Under the pieces are notes generated by a model. It worked only from the letters and a program-made list of their open reading frames with translations, did not search any database and had not been told where the DNA came from. A program made the translations under genes and the position numbers. A stretch of DNA of 64,000 nucleotides from assembly GCF_004339765.1 (NCBI RefSeq), contig NZ_SMGO01000001.1, positions 930,001-994,000 on the forward strand, in the 5' to 3' direction. Below are positions 43,523-53,627 of the stretch, in pieces (positions within the stretch are counted from its first letter, which is position 1; each line of letters opens with the position of its first letter). Origin of the DNA: Albibacterium bauzanense (GTDB lineage Bacteria; Bacteroidota; Bacteroidia; Sphingobacteriales; Sphingobacteriaceae).

Positions 43523-45591
43523 GAGTTTACTTTGTTTTTAAAATATAAATAGGTCTCTAGTTGTGAATGATGAGATGGATGACCTATAGTTTTTATATAT
43601 CGATTATCGTTTTCGACATTAATTTCTCTGGCTTTCGTATTATCCTGTAATTGAAGGTCGATAACTTTCCGGATTTGATGTTTAATAGATGGATCAAGAA
43701 TCGGGAAAGTTACTTCTACCCTCCTATCCAGATTGCGATTCATAAAATCAGCCGAACTCAAATAAATCTCTTCATCCCCATTATTCAAGAATATCCACAC
43801 GCGAGCGTGTTCCAAATAACGATCAACAATACTACGTACTTTAATGTTTTCACTGAAACCTGGAACTTGAGGTATTAAGCAACACATTCCTCGAACAATC
43901 AAATCAATCTTTACTCCGGCATTACTTGCTTCATACATCTTGGCAATAATTTCTTCATCAGTTAATGAATTTAGCTTAAAGATTATTGATGCCGGCAAGC
44001 CTGCTTCCGCATGTTTAATTTCTCTGTCTATAAACTGAATAAGTTTTGGACGAGTTTCTAAAGGGGAAGTAATGAGAGCTTGATAATCATTATTAAAGGT
44101 ATTATCTACCAGACCAGCAAACAGGCGTTTCAGATCTTCAATGATGGTGTCGTTTATGGTAAATAAATTATGATCGCAATAAGTATTGGCTGTTTGCTCA
44201 TTGAAATTACCAGTTGCCAGAGTGGCAAAATATTGAATACCTTTACGCTCTTTCCGACCAACTAAACATATTTTAGCATGCACTTTAAAGTCGGCCAGAC
44301 CAAAATAGACTTTAGCTCCTGCTTCTGTTAATTTCTGACTCCAATCAATGTTTGCCTGTTCATCAAACCTAGCCTTTAGCTCAAGGAAACAATAGACTTT
44401 TTTGCCATTTCTAACTGCATTGATAAGCGCATTCACAACATTCGAATACTCAGCCAGCCGATACAAAGAAATAGCAATGGAAACTACTTTAGGATCAATA
44501 GCAGCCTCGCGAAGAAAGTGGATGATATAATCATAGGATTGATAAGGGAGATTAACCAGAAAGTCTGATTTCTTCATCTGACTGAAAAGGCTTTTCTGTA
44601 AATCGAAGCCAGCCACCGGTACAGGATTTAACTTTCGATACTCCAGATGCTTTCCACCTACATTGGGAAATTTAATAAAGTCTTTAAAGTTATGATAGCG
44701 GTTACCCGGAATAAACGCATCGGAATCTAACTTCATTTTTCCCACTAAATAATCAAGCATATCTTGCGGCATCTCAGAATCATAAAGCAAACGCATAGGC
44801 TTACCTTTATCTCTCTTTTTAAGGCTTGATGCTAGGATATCAATAAATTCTTCCTGGAGGTTTAAATCCAGATCAAGCTCTGCATCTCGGGTTAGTTGTA
44901 TTGTATAGGCCTCAATACTATTGTAGTTGAAAATAAAAAATAGCTCGCTAAAGCAATAGCGAATAATATCTTCTAAGAGAATAATGAAATTCAAATTCCT
45001 TTCGGATGGAAGAATAAGAAACCTGGATAAGACTTTGGTTGGTACTTCTAATAAAGAATAGCTAATCTTTTTCTTATGTGTTAACTTAATGAGAAAGTAG
45101 ATCCTTCGATCTTTTAGGTCAGGAAAAGGTTTGCTAATACTTCCATGATCGAGCATAATAGGCACTAGCTTAGGCAAGACCTTGTCCTCAAAGTAACTAT
45201 GAATAAATTGACCCCTGCCTACATTTAGTTGCTTTTCATTAATAATAAAGATCTTCTCGGCTGCTAATAGTTTGATGATTTCCTCATACAGATCATCAAA
45301 TTGCCGTTCTAACTTTACAACAAGTTCTTTAATAAGCTTAAGAATCTTTTTTGGACTGAAACCTAACAGTTCTTTTGCCTGAACGTTTACATTCGATAAA
45401 CGATTTAATGTGGCTACGCGAACCCGATAGAACTCATCTAGATTGGAAGAGAAAATAGCTAAAAATCGCAAACGTTCGATAAGTGGGACAGACTGATCTG
45501 CAGCCTCTTGCAATACTCGTTCATTAAAATGCAACCAGCTAATTTCCCTATTAATAAGGGGGATATTCTTTAATTCAGAACTATTTTGCAT
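43519..45591 (-). CDS. ppk1: Polyphosphate kinase 1
   Basis: A 690-residue enzyme that makes polyphosphate from ATP. It has the N-terminal helical domain (PLINREISWLHFNERVL), the head domain and the two C-terminal PLD-like domains. The autophosphorylated His is His438 in KVHAK, matching E. coli His435. Other marks are LATGNFNEQTAN and the SADFMNRNLDRRVE motif. Length equals that of E. coli Ppk. Located in the cytoplasm. It is translationally coupled with ppx. The start is ATG 45591, with a 100-bp AT-rich gap before the Gfo/Idh gene. Confidence 0.96.
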   Translation of the reverse strand: MQNSSELKNIPLINREISWLHFNERVLQEAADQSVPLIERLRFLAIFSSNLDEFYRVRVATLNRLSNVNVQAKELLGFSPKKILKLIKELVVKLERQFDDLYEEIIKLLAAEKIFIINEKQLNVGRGQFIHSYFEDKVLPKLVPIMLDHGSISKPFPDLKDRRIYFLIKLTHKKKISYSLLEVPTKVLSRFLILPSERNLNFIILLEDIIRYCFSELFFIFNYNSIEAYTIQLTRDAELDLDLNLQEEFIDILASSLKKRDKGKPMRLLYDSEMPQDMLDYLVGKMKLDSDAFIPGNRYHNFKDFIKFPNVGGKHLEYRKLNPVPVAGFDLQKSLFSQMKKSDFLVNLPYQSYDYIIHFLREAAIDPKVVSIAISLYRLAEYSNVVNALINAVRNGKKVYCFLELKARFDEQANIDWSQKLTEAGAKVYFGLADFKVHAKICLVGRKERKGIQYFATLATGNFNEQTANTYCDHNLFTINDTIIEDLKRLFAGLVDNTFNNDYQALITSPLETRPKLIQFIDREIKHAEAGLPASIIFKLNSLTDEEIIAKMYEASNAGVKIDLIVRGMCCLIPQVPGFSENIKVRSIVDRYLEHARVWIFLNNGDEEIYLSSADFMNRNLDRRVEVTFPILDPSIKHQIRKVIDLQLQDNTKAREINVENDNRYIKTIGHPSHHSQLETYLYFKNKVNS

Positions 45592-45693
45592 ATTATTAAC
45601 TCGAAACTTTACCGCGATTACAAATATTGTAATGCAATATAAAGTATATATTAAGCTAATATTAAAATTAAGGAATAAATTTTAAAAAGGAAT

Positions 45694-46728
45694 CTATTCC
45701 TGGTTCCAATAAGGTTGTTCTAAGATTTCTAATTGAGTAAGGATCTGTTCTTCTGTTACAGGAAAGGCTTTATCAGATCGAATAGTATGATACACCTCTT
45801 CAAATAAACCTATAATGGAAGCAGTTGGTGACGCCACACGCGAAACCACTTTCTCTTGAAAGGTATTAATATAGGTCAAGACCCCTTGATCTCCTTCTGG
45901 TTCGATACCAAAACGGGGATTGCCTGGCTTTAAGCCTTCGATTAATTGATCTTCCTGAACATCTGACCGAAGTTTTTTAAATGTGCCTTCTGTACCACGT
46001 AATACATAAGCAGCACCATTATCGACAACCAGGTTACTGATGGTTACGAAAACCTGTAATCCTTCTCCATAAGAAAGAACAAAAGATACGTAATCTTCAA
46101 TCTGAGTATCCTTTCGGTTCTTAGTGCCAATTTTAAGAGTTTTCTGAGGTATACCAAACAAATAAATAGCCTGGTCAATCATATGAGATCCTAAATCATA
46201 AGCAATTCCACTGCCAGGGATAGGAGCTTCTTTAAAAGCTTTGGGTCCGATTTCTGGTCGGTAGCGATCAAAGCGGATATGCATTTCGATTAGATTCCCG
46301 ATCCGGTTACTTTCGATAACATTCTTGACAGAAAGGAAATCGCTATTCCATCGACGGTTTTGATAAACCATCACCTTTTTATTCAACGATTTTCCAAGTG
46401 CAAAAAGTTCTTTGGCTTCCTTTGATGTAGGTACAAAAGGTTTCTCAACCAATAGGTGCTTCCCACTTTCCAAGGCCTTTACAGATAGCTCAAAATGCGT
46501 ATCATTAGGAGTATTGATAATGACCAGTTCAATTTCTGGATTATCTAGTAGTTCTTCAACCGAATTATAAGAAATAATGGCCGGATAATATTTATTTGCT
46601 TCTTTTTTACTACGTTCAACAACAGCAACAAAATCAAAAAGTGGATTGTCTGCGATGAAAGGTGCATGAAATATTTTACCAGACATACCAAATGATAGCA
46701 AGCCGGTTTTAATAGGTTTTCCAGTCAT
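45694..46728 (-). CDS. Gfo/Idh/MocA family oxidoreductase
   Basis: A 344-residue NAD(P)-dependent oxidoreductase. The N-terminal Rossmann domain starts with KTGLLSFGMSGK, whose glycine-rich turn binds the cofactor. The EKPF motif at about residues 94-97 and the GSGIAYDLGSHMIDQA segment near 168-183 are typical of this family; the Asp and His in the latter are in the active site. Substrates are sugars or inositols and cannot be told. It starts 14 bp after the lipoprotein gene on the same strand, so they are likely co-transcribed. The ppk start lies 100 bp further. Confidence 0.92.
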   Translation of the reverse strand: MTGKPIKTGLLSFGMSGKIFHAPFIADNPLFDFVAVVERSKKEANKYYPAIISYNSVEELLDNPEIELVIINTPNDTHFELSVKALESGKHLLVEKPFVPTSKEAKELFALGKSLNKKVMVYQNRRWNSDFLSVKNVIESNRIGNLIEMHIRFDRYRPEIGPKAFKEAPIPGSGIAYDLGSHMIDQAIYLFGIPQKTLKIGTKNRKDTQIEDYVSFVLSYGEGLQVFVTISNLVVDNGAAYVLRGTEGTFKKLRSDVQEDQLIEGLKPGNPRFGIEPEGDQGVLTYINTFQEKVVSRVASPTASIIGLFEEVYHTIRSDKAFPVTEEQILTQLEILEQPYWNQE

Positions 46729-46742
46729 TATTTCAACAAAAA

Positions 46743-47318
46743 TTATTTAATTGAAGACTTTGTTTGTTCAAGAAGCTCTTTTAATCCTTCTAACTTGGAT
46801 GCTGCAAAATTGCGGATAGAAACATTGGTATTCCGAGTCACAACTTCAAATTGATGAACTATCTCTTCTTGTGAATGAATTACTTTTTGAGCAGGTGTTT
46901 CTTGAGCAACAGGATGAGATTCTTCCTGAATAACCGCAGGGCTTGCAATAGCAGCAGAATCAGATACTGCTGTATCTGCCATTACTGCAAAACTAGTAAT
47001 TGATGGAGCTGCTTTTTCATCAAAATGAGTAGCAGAGAAATTTGGCATCAAAACATTGTTTTTAGTTGCCAGTTCAATCAACTCTTCTGAAAGTGCCTGA
47101 TACTCCTGAGCTATCTTTTGAGATTCAGCACCTAAATTATAATTTTTAGCTGCATGTTGCTGAAACAGTGCTTCTTCATAGGTTGTCTTAAGGAAATTAA
47201 AAGCTTCCGTATCGGCTTTAGTGTATTTATTATATTTAATGTCTTTATTAGGATCAAGACATGATCCTAATAAAACAACTCCAAGAAGCAAAGCAATAAA
47301 CAATTGTAACTGTTTCAT
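46743..47318 (-). CDS. Uncharacterised lipoprotein
   Basis: A 191-residue lipoprotein with its lipid Cys at residue 20 (VVLLGSC). The mature part has two predicted helical regions: residues about 34-85 (KADTEAFNFLKTTYEEALF) and 145-190. Between them lies a low-complexity Ala/Pro/Ser-rich linker (about residues 98-145, with APS, ADTAVSDS and AQETPAQ). The helix pattern resembles some DUF4142-like ferritin-like proteins, but I do not claim that. It lies in the periplasm or outer membrane. It is followed by a Gfo/Idh gene at 14 bp and preceded by ppc 57 bp upstream. Confidence 0.7.
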   Translation of the reverse strand: MKQLQLFIALLLGVVLLGSCLDPNKDIKYNKYTKADTEAFNFLKTTYEEALFQQHAAKNYNLGAESQKIAQEYQALSEELIELATKNNVLMPNFSATHFDEKAAPSITSFAVMADTAVSDSAAIASPAVIQEESHPVAQETPAQKVIHSQEEIVHQFEVVTRNTNVSIRNFAASKLEGLKELLEQTKSSIK

Positions 47319-47375
47319 TTTATGACCTTATAAGATTAATAGATAAATTTAAGACAAAAAGTTAAAAGAATCAAT

Positions 47376-49940
47376 TTATGCAAGATTTCTTCCTGCATTC
47401 ACAATCCCAAATATACTTCTTGTAATTAACTTGCTGTATACATGGTATTGTGGATCGTTTTCATCTAATTCATTTAATTTCTGGATTGAATAATGTTGGA
47501 TTACCACTAGCGGAAGTATAATCCTTTCGCGCATAGCGATGGAATCACGGTCAACTGGGAACTCATCCATTAATCTCTCAGAGTTACTAATCTTTAATAA
47601 ATAATGCTTTGTTCGATCGTACTCATCTTTCATCGTCTTCCAGAATTCACCGTATACAGGATCTTCGGCTAAATGCGAGGTAATGTTAAAGTTGATCTTA
47701 GACATGGCCATAGCACAGTTATCAATGATCGTTTTAAACATTCCGGAACTCTTATATAGAGCCTGTATTTTATCCCATTCTCCAGATTTTTCTGCACTTT
47801 CTAAAGCAGAACCAACTCCATAGAAACCAGGAATACCTTGTTTAAGCTGACTCCAGGAGGTTACAAAACTAATCGCTCTTAAATCTTCTAAGCGCAATTT
47901 AGAATTACCATTTCTCTTTACCGGACGGCTGCTGATATTTATTTCAGATAAGAATTTTAAAGGGCTCTTTTCTTCCAGATATTGTAAGAACAAAGGATGA
48001 TGACGTAGTTTCAAGAACTTTTCATGACTAACTTGTGCCATATCTTCAAACAGCTTCTTTTCATTTACGTTCAGCGTATCACCGGGTCTCGGGTTTAACG
48101 TAGAAGCCAATCCGGCTTGCATTAACTGCTCAATGTTATAATGCGCAGTATCCGATGAGCCATACAAACTGCTGATTGTTTGCCCTTGAATAGTTAACTG
48201 AATATGATTATTTTCTACCTCTTCGCCCATGGAAGCATAGAAAGCTTGAGTTTTACCACCACCACGTGCCGGAGGGCCTCCACGTCCATCAAAGAAGGTT
48301 AAATCAACATCGTATTCGCGTGAGACTGCGGTGAGTTCAATTTTGGCTTTATAAATGGACCAATTGGCCATCAAATATCCTCCATCTTTTGTACTATCAG
48401 AGAAACCAAGCATAATGGTTTGTCCTTTACGTTTTTTCAGATGTTCTTTATAAAGTGGATGATTATAAAGAATTCTCATTACATCTGCTGCACGCTCCAG
48501 ATCATCCACCATCTCAAATAAAGGTACAAAGTCAATCGGCAAGTCATCAATTTTCCAACCATTTACCAGGAATAACTCCATTAGTTGCAATATATCTGAT
48601 GCTTGTTGACAGTTACTTATAATAAAACGATGAGCTGCTAATTCGCCACCAGCTAGCTGCATCTTTTTGATATAACGAATAACTTCAAATGTATCCAATA
48701 CTAATGGATCAAGTCCTTTTTCTAGTTCAATCTCAGTTTCCTTAAATTGAAGGGCAGCATTTTTATTTTCTTCAGATAGCTCTTCGAAACCATCTATGGC
48801 TTCAGGATATGTTTTTGCGCGGACATATTTATGAGACTTTCTTAAAATACTACTATCCTGGCGAACATCTAAGCTTGCAAAGAAACAACCAAAGTTTCTT
48901 ACTTTCAGAATTAGATCATCAACCAGTTCTTCAAATAAACCACCGTGTTTTTCTGATAGAACACATTTTATAGCCTGCAAATTTTCTAAAATAACAGGCT
49001 TTACATTTATTGGGCTATTTACCGGGTTAAAGCTATTTTCATAGAATATATCTTGCAGATTATCCATAAACTGCTCTACCCCTCTAAAAGTAATACGGCG
49101 TTTTATAACGCGGAAATCACGATAATATGCACGGAAAAGGATCGTTCTAAGTAAAGAAGAGACTTCTTTAGTGCTTTGCACACTTACATTTGGATTTCCA
49201 TCTCGATCACCTCCTGGCCAAAAACCTAACTGAATAATTGGATCTTTTGTTTCTAAATTTTCAAAGTTAGAATCTAACCTCTTTTGTATGGTAGAAATAA
49301 CAGGATAAAACACATTCTCAAGAAACCAAGCCAAGCTTACTGCTTCATCTACTGGTGTAGGCTTCTCGGTTTTAATAAATGGAGTTTTTCCTAATTGCTC
49401 TAATAATGAAATTATATTATCAAGATCATTGTTCTTTAATGCTGCTGTTAAATCAGTTATGATTCCTAATACATCACCCGGATAAAATTGGGTTGGATGG
49501 GCTGTCAGCACTAATCTCAATGAGAAATTTTTAAACTTCTCAACAATCTTTTCATTTAATTCAGGATTAGTAGCAGCTTGTTTTAATAGAGACCCTAACA
49601 AATAAGCGTCTTCTGAACGTCCTGTTTTGACAAATTCTGCATCCTCAACTGCATCGAATAGAACTACACGTCGTTCTATATATTGAATGATCCGAAACAA
49701 TAGGTCAACTTCATCCATCTCCAATTGATATTGACCATATTGTTCAAAAAAATGCTCAATAATATCTTTTGGATTAACTTTATTTTCTACTTCACGTTCA
49801 CAATGGGCCGTAAAAAAAGGCAATAGTGCCCCCGTATGTTTTACTTTTTGAAAAGGTAGCGTTTGAAATAAACTGTTATATAACTCGAACCGAGTTAATA
49901 CTTCATTCTTGTAAATCGTCTCTTGCTTCTCTGCTTTCAT
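47376..49940 (-). CDS. ppc: Phosphoenolpyruvate carboxylase
   Basis: An 854-residue enzyme that carboxylates PEP to oxaloacetate, refilling the citric acid cycle. It has the catalytic His in LVLTAHPTQ (about residue 148), the glycine-rich loop FFDGRGGPPARGGG, the SDSTKDGGYL loop, and a C-terminal ending AGRNLA (RNTG in the usual C-terminus). Length is slightly less than the 883 of E. coli. The PEP-binding arginines lie in LGFWPGGDRDGNP. It is cytoplasmic and the first gene in this minus-strand group. The start ATG 49940 has no strong Shine-Dalgarno, as is usual in this phylum. Confidence 0.96.
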   Translation of the reverse strand: MKAEKQETIYKNEVLTRFELYNSLFQTLPFQKVKHTGALLPFFTAHCEREVENKVNPKDIIEHFFEQYGQYQLEMDEVDLLFRIIQYIERRVVLFDAVEDAEFVKTGRSEDAYLLGSLLKQAATNPELNEKIVEKFKNFSLRLVLTAHPTQFYPGDVLGIITDLTAALKNNDLDNIISLLEQLGKTPFIKTEKPTPVDEAVSLAWFLENVFYPVISTIQKRLDSNFENLETKDPIIQLGFWPGGDRDGNPNVSVQSTKEVSSLLRTILFRAYYRDFRVIKRRITFRGVEQFMDNLQDIFYENSFNPVNSPINVKPVILENLQAIKCVLSEKHGGLFEELVDDLILKVRNFGCFFASLDVRQDSSILRKSHKYVRAKTYPEAIDGFEELSEENKNAALQFKETEIELEKGLDPLVLDTFEVIRYIKKMQLAGGELAAHRFIISNCQQASDILQLMELFLVNGWKIDDLPIDFVPLFEMVDDLERAADVMRILYNHPLYKEHLKKRKGQTIMLGFSDSTKDGGYLMANWSIYKAKIELTAVSREYDVDLTFFDGRGGPPARGGGKTQAFYASMGEEVENNHIQLTIQGQTISSLYGSSDTAHYNIEQLMQAGLASTLNPRPGDTLNVNEKKLFEDMAQVSHEKFLKLRHHPLFLQYLEEKSPLKFLSEINISSRPVKRNGNSKLRLEDLRAISFVTSWSQLKQGIPGFYGVGSALESAEKSGEWDKIQALYKSSGMFKTIIDNCAMAMSKINFNITSHLAEDPVYGEFWKTMKDEYDRTKHYLLKISNSERLMDEFPVDRDSIAMRERIILPLVVIQHYSIQKLNELDENDPQYHVYSKLITRSIFGIVNAGRNLA

Positions 49941-50216
49941 ATAAGCCTTAGTTTTGAATAATAATATTCCTTGGAAATCCCCGAAGTTAATTCAAATATT
50001 TTAAAATTAAAACCTTTTATATTTAAAATCCTCTTCTAACTTGTCTATATTCATGAAATGCTATCATCAAAATGGCTCATTTCATATGAAAATAGCAAAC
50101 AATAATCTTATCTGTCCTGAAAATCGAAATATTTTATTTTGTTTCTATAAACATTCCTAATCAAACTTTGTTTAAATACGAAACAGACAGAATTAACAAT
50201 GCTTGAATTAAATTAA

Positions 50217-50627
50217 ATGGAAAAGTTATATACAGCGGAAGTAACCGCAACTGGCGGACGTGATGGGCACGTAAAGTCGACTGACGGGATGATCGATTGG
50301 GAAATGCGCAAGCCAAAAGAAATGGACGGTCAAGGTGATGGCTATAATCCAGAACAATTGTTTGCTGCGGCATGGAGTTCGTGCTACTTAGGAGCACTAG
50401 AATCTATAGCTACGAAAGAAGGCATTGATGCTACAGATGCTGAGGTTACTGTTCGGGTATCTTTCAATAAAGATGGAAATGCTTTTTTATTATCAGCAGA
50501 ATTAGATGTACATGTACCAGGAATTCATATTGAGGAAGCACAGCGTTTAGCAGAAAAAGCAAACCATGCATGCCCCTATTCTAAAGCTACAAAAGGCAAT
50601 ATAGAATCAACAGTTGTTGCTTTATAG
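50217..50627 (+). CDS. ohr: Organic hydroperoxide resistance protein (Ohr/OsmC family)
   Basis: A 136-residue peroxidase of the Ohr branch of the OsmC fold. The redox cysteines are Cys56 in WSSCYLGAL and Cys119 in HACPYSKAT, and a catalytic-type Arg lies in WEMRKP. It reduces organic peroxides in the cytoplasm, using lipoylated proteins or thiols in known members. No MarR-type OhrR regulator is next to it. A terminator follows 20 bp after the stop (50648-50697). The gene is divergent from ppc with a 276-bp gap that holds no obvious second gene. Confidence 0.92.
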   Translation: MEKLYTAEVTATGGRDGHVKSTDGMIDWEMRKPKEMDGQGDGYNPEQLFAAAWSSCYLGALESIATKEGIDATDAEVTVRVSFNKDGNAFLLSAELDVHVPGIHIEEAQRLAEKANHACPYSKATKGNIESTVVAL

Positions 50628-50647
50628 CTTAAACCTGTACTGCCAAA

Positions 50648-50697
50648 AATATCTCAAATAAACCCGATAAGAAGAGTTTGCTTGAGGTATTTTTTTT
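50648..50697 (+). terminator. Intrinsic terminator after ohr
   Basis: The stem pairs 50648-50663 with 50676-50691, with a few mismatched or wobble positions, and an eight-T run (50690-50697) follows. It ends transcription from ohr before the FUSC-type gene at 50757. Confidence 0.7.
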
Positions 50698-50756
50698 GAT
50701 AGCTTAGCCTTTATAAATTAGAGACAATTTAATTTATTGGTGAATCTGCTTTCTAA

Positions 50757-52910
50757 ATGGTAAAAACTCAGGATATTCTTCACTTTTTGTATAGTCAACA
50801 TTTTGCAAATGGGCTACGCATTTCCTTTGGAGCAATTATTCCTGCCTTAATTGGCTATTATTTTGGCGATCTGTCAGTTGGTATTGCCATTTCATTGGGT
50901 GCATTAATTTCTAGTATTCCTGATACACCCGGACCTGTCTCGCATCGCCGTAATGCATTGTTAGCAACTTTATTTCTATTTTTTGTTACTACCCTTATAA
51001 CTCAACTAATTAATAAGTATCCGATTCTAATTGGAATAGAACTACTAATTTTTGGTTTCATATTTGGCATGTTTGCTACCTGGGGACCACGAGCAGCGGC
51101 AGTTGGCACTTCTACTCTAATTATGATTTTTTTAAGTATAAGTGAATCTGGGAGTGCGAATAATTTTCTTGAATATTCACTGTTTGTTACCATAGGATGC
51201 GCTTGGTATACTCTTCTTAGTCTTTCCTTAAGTCAATTTATGCCTTATCGGCTCGCCCAACAGGAGCTTGCAGAAGCTATTCGTGAAATAGCAACTTTTA
51301 TTCGAATAAAATCAGAATTCTATGATCTTAAGTCGGATACGGACAGATCATTTAGTAAACTGATTGATCAACAAATAATAATAAATACTCACCTGGATAG
51401 TCTGCGAGAGATTCTCTTTAAGAGTAAATTAATTGTTAAGGATTCTACATCAATTGGCCGTACTCTTATTCTCATTTTTTCAGATATACTTGATCTATTT
51501 GAGAAAACGATGGCTACGCAATATAACTATGATGAAATCAGATCGAGGTTTGGAGAAACGGAAGCTTTTAATGAAATTAGGATTACACTTATTCGACTGG
51601 CAAACGAATTAGATAATTTCGGTTATTCTTTGGGAGCAAACCGCCGGCCAAAATCATTATTTAATCTTCAGGATGACCTCGAGAACTTAAAGAAATTAAT
51701 TGATCAAACTACGGAAGAAAGCAATGAAACAACTTTTGTACTTAAAAAGATTTTAATAAATGTTAGAGGTATTTCATTACGGACTCAAACATTATATAGT
51801 TATTTTCAAAAGAAAGAAGTAGATACAAAACGTAATATTGGGGATATCAGTAAATTCGTATCTCACGATGTTTATGATCTTAAAAGCTTCCGAAATAACT
51901 TAAGCTTTAAGTCTAATACATTTAGACACTCTTTAAGATTAGCTATTATTTTGGTCATTGGTTATATTGTAGCTGATCTTCTTAATTTTAATGCCCATGT
52001 TCACTGGATCCTTTTAACCATCTTAGTTATTTTAAAACCAGGTTGGAGCTTAACAAAAGAGCGGAATTTTCAACGTTTGGTAGGAACGATTGTGGGTGGT
52101 ATAGCGGGTATTATTATTCTAATTTGGGTTAAAGATCCTTCTGCACGCTTTGTTATACTACTGATATTCATGGTTCTTACATACAGCTTAATCCGCATCA
52201 ATTACATTATTAGTGTAATGTTCATGACTCCTTACCTACTTATTCTATTTAGTTTTTTAGGTCAGGATACCATGGAGGTTGCTCAAGAAAGGATTTTCGC
52301 CACTTTTATAGGTAGTGGATTAGCATTTATATCTAGCTACATAATTTTTCCGAGTTGGGAAAGACATCAGATACAGGATAATATGCAAAAGTTATTAATT
52401 GCAAATTATAATTATTTCACAAAAATATTAGAAACAGTAATTGGTAGAAATCTAACAGAAACCGACTATAAGTTAGCAAGGAAGGATGTTTATATTGCAA
52501 CGGCAAATATGGCTTCGGCTTTTCAGCGAATGATTACCGAACCAAAAAGCAAGCAAAAAGATTCAAAAGGATTGAATAAGTTTATTATTTTCAATCACCT
52601 ATTTACCTCACATACAGCGAACCTAATCAGTACTGTTAGAAATGTTTCTAATGATGAGATTACTGGTGAGCCTATAAAAAACCTTAAACGAGTCCTTAAC
52701 ACTTTAGAAAAGCTAATTAAAAGCTATAAAAGAGAAGGAACCGGCTCATTTGAAGAAGTAAAATTTCAAATTCCAGAGCAGCTATTACTTGATGTTAAAG
52801 ATAGCGCTGAAAAGAAATTCATTAATGGTCAGGTGCTGGAGCTAAGAAAGATCAGCATCGACCTGCAAAAAAACTCTGATGATATACTAGGTCAAGGTAA
52901 CGTAGCTTAA
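50757..52910 (+). CDS. FUSC/YccS-type membrane transporter-like protein
   Basis: A 717-residue protein with two groups of about six membrane segments, separated by a long soluble part. The first group is at about residues 15-155 and the second at about 395-535. A C-terminal soluble helical domain follows. This is the layout of the FUSC family (YccS, YhfK), which includes fusaric-acid-resistance proteins and aromatic acid exporters. The segment RHSLRLAIILVIGYIVADLL opens the second membrane group. Substrate is unknown. It stands between the ohr terminator and wbqC and has its own ATG at 50757. Confidence 0.88.
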   Translation: MVKTQDILHFLYSQHFANGLRISFGAIIPALIGYYFGDLSVGIAISLGALISSIPDTPGPVSHRRNALLATLFLFFVTTLITQLINKYPILIGIELLIFGFIFGMFATWGPRAAAVGTSTLIMIFLSISESGSANNFLEYSLFVTIGCAWYTLLSLSLSQFMPYRLAQQELAEAIREIATFIRIKSEFYDLKSDTDRSFSKLIDQQIIINTHLDSLREILFKSKLIVKDSTSIGRTLILIFSDILDLFEKTMATQYNYDEIRSRFGETEAFNEIRITLIRLANELDNFGYSLGANRRPKSLFNLQDDLENLKKLIDQTTEESNETTFVLKKILINVRGISLRTQTLYSYFQKKEVDTKRNIGDISKFVSHDVYDLKSFRNNLSFKSNTFRHSLRLAIILVIGYIVADLLNFNAHVHWILLTILVILKPGWSLTKERNFQRLVGTIVGGIAGIIILIWVKDPSARFVILLIFMVLTYSLIRINYIISVMFMTPYLLILFSFLGQDTMEVAQERIFATFIGSGLAFISSYIIFPSWERHQIQDNMQKLLIANYNYFTKILETVIGRNLTETDYKLARKDVYIATANMASAFQRMITEPKSKQKDSKGLNKFIIFNHLFTSHTANLISTVRNVSNDEITGEPIKNLKRVLNTLEKLIKSYKREGTGSFEEVKFQIPEQLLLDVKDSAEKKFINGQVLELRKISIDLQKNSDDILGQGNVA

Positions 52911-52942
52911 TCTATCAAAGAAACACAATATAACGAATAAAT

Positions 52943-53554
52943 TTATAGAAACTGTTTACTTTGAGGACCTTGATTAAATAGTAGATCTATAATACTTAAA
53001 TTAGGAATAAAGCCATTTTTTTCTTCAAAAACCTGGAAGTAGGGCTTTAAATTATGGGAATCTGAGTGGGCATTGGGACTTACTGCATGCCTGTAGTCTT
53101 CTAAATCTTCGACGGTCTTCACATATTCAGTTGTATAGGAAATATTCGGATTTAGTTTTAATAATTTAAGACATAGCTCCATTAACCCAACATTAAGGTC
53201 GAATAAAAACTCGGTATGTGTGTGAAAAAAGGGAGCAAAATCATCCTCATAGTATTCAAAAAAGGACGAGCTACGATAAGAAGTTTGAATACTGCGCCAA
53301 TGTAACCGTTGCCAATTTGCATCGTAACTTATCCGAACATCTTTTATCTTAGTATGCGGATTTGCACCACTTTTTACAGGTACTGTTAGGTTTAACTTAC
53401 CATTTGCTGAATGAATACTTGTTCGGTTACGATTAGTCTGTTTGGGATAATGCTCACATGTTTCAAAGATAATATTGTCAGAATGGTGTTTTATTTTGCT
53501 GTAATACTCCAGAGGTCCAAGGTAAAAAACAGGTAAAAGAATTCCTTTTTGCAT
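52943..53554 (-). CDS. WbqC family protein
   Basis: A 203-residue protein of the WbqC family (PF08889). It starts with MQKGILLPVFYLGPLEYY and has the family motifs HYPKQTNRNRTSI, GKLNLTVPVK and WQRLHWRSIQTSYRSSSFFEYY (cited by its RLHWRSIQ core). WbqC genes occur in surface polysaccharide loci but the reaction is unknown. I chose ATG 53554 because an earlier in-frame start at 53644 would overlap the divergent acyltransferase gene and adds a hydrophobic tail unlike WbqC proteins. It converges with the FUSC gene. Confidence 0.88.
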   Translation of the reverse strand: MQKGILLPVFYLGPLEYYSKIKHHSDNIIFETCEHYPKQTNRNRTSIHSANGKLNLTVPVKSGANPHTKIKDVRISYDANWQRLHWRSIQTSYRSSSFFEYYEDDFAPFFHTHTEFLFDLNVGLMELCLKLLKLNPNISYTTEYVKTVEDLEDYRHAVSPNAHSDSHNLKPYFQVFEEKNGFIPNLSIIDLLFNQGPQSKQFL

Positions 53555-53627
53555 ATATTCGTAATAATAAGAAATTATGATGCGAAAATAAATATAAATA
53601 AAAGATATTTGTATTGTTAAAACATAC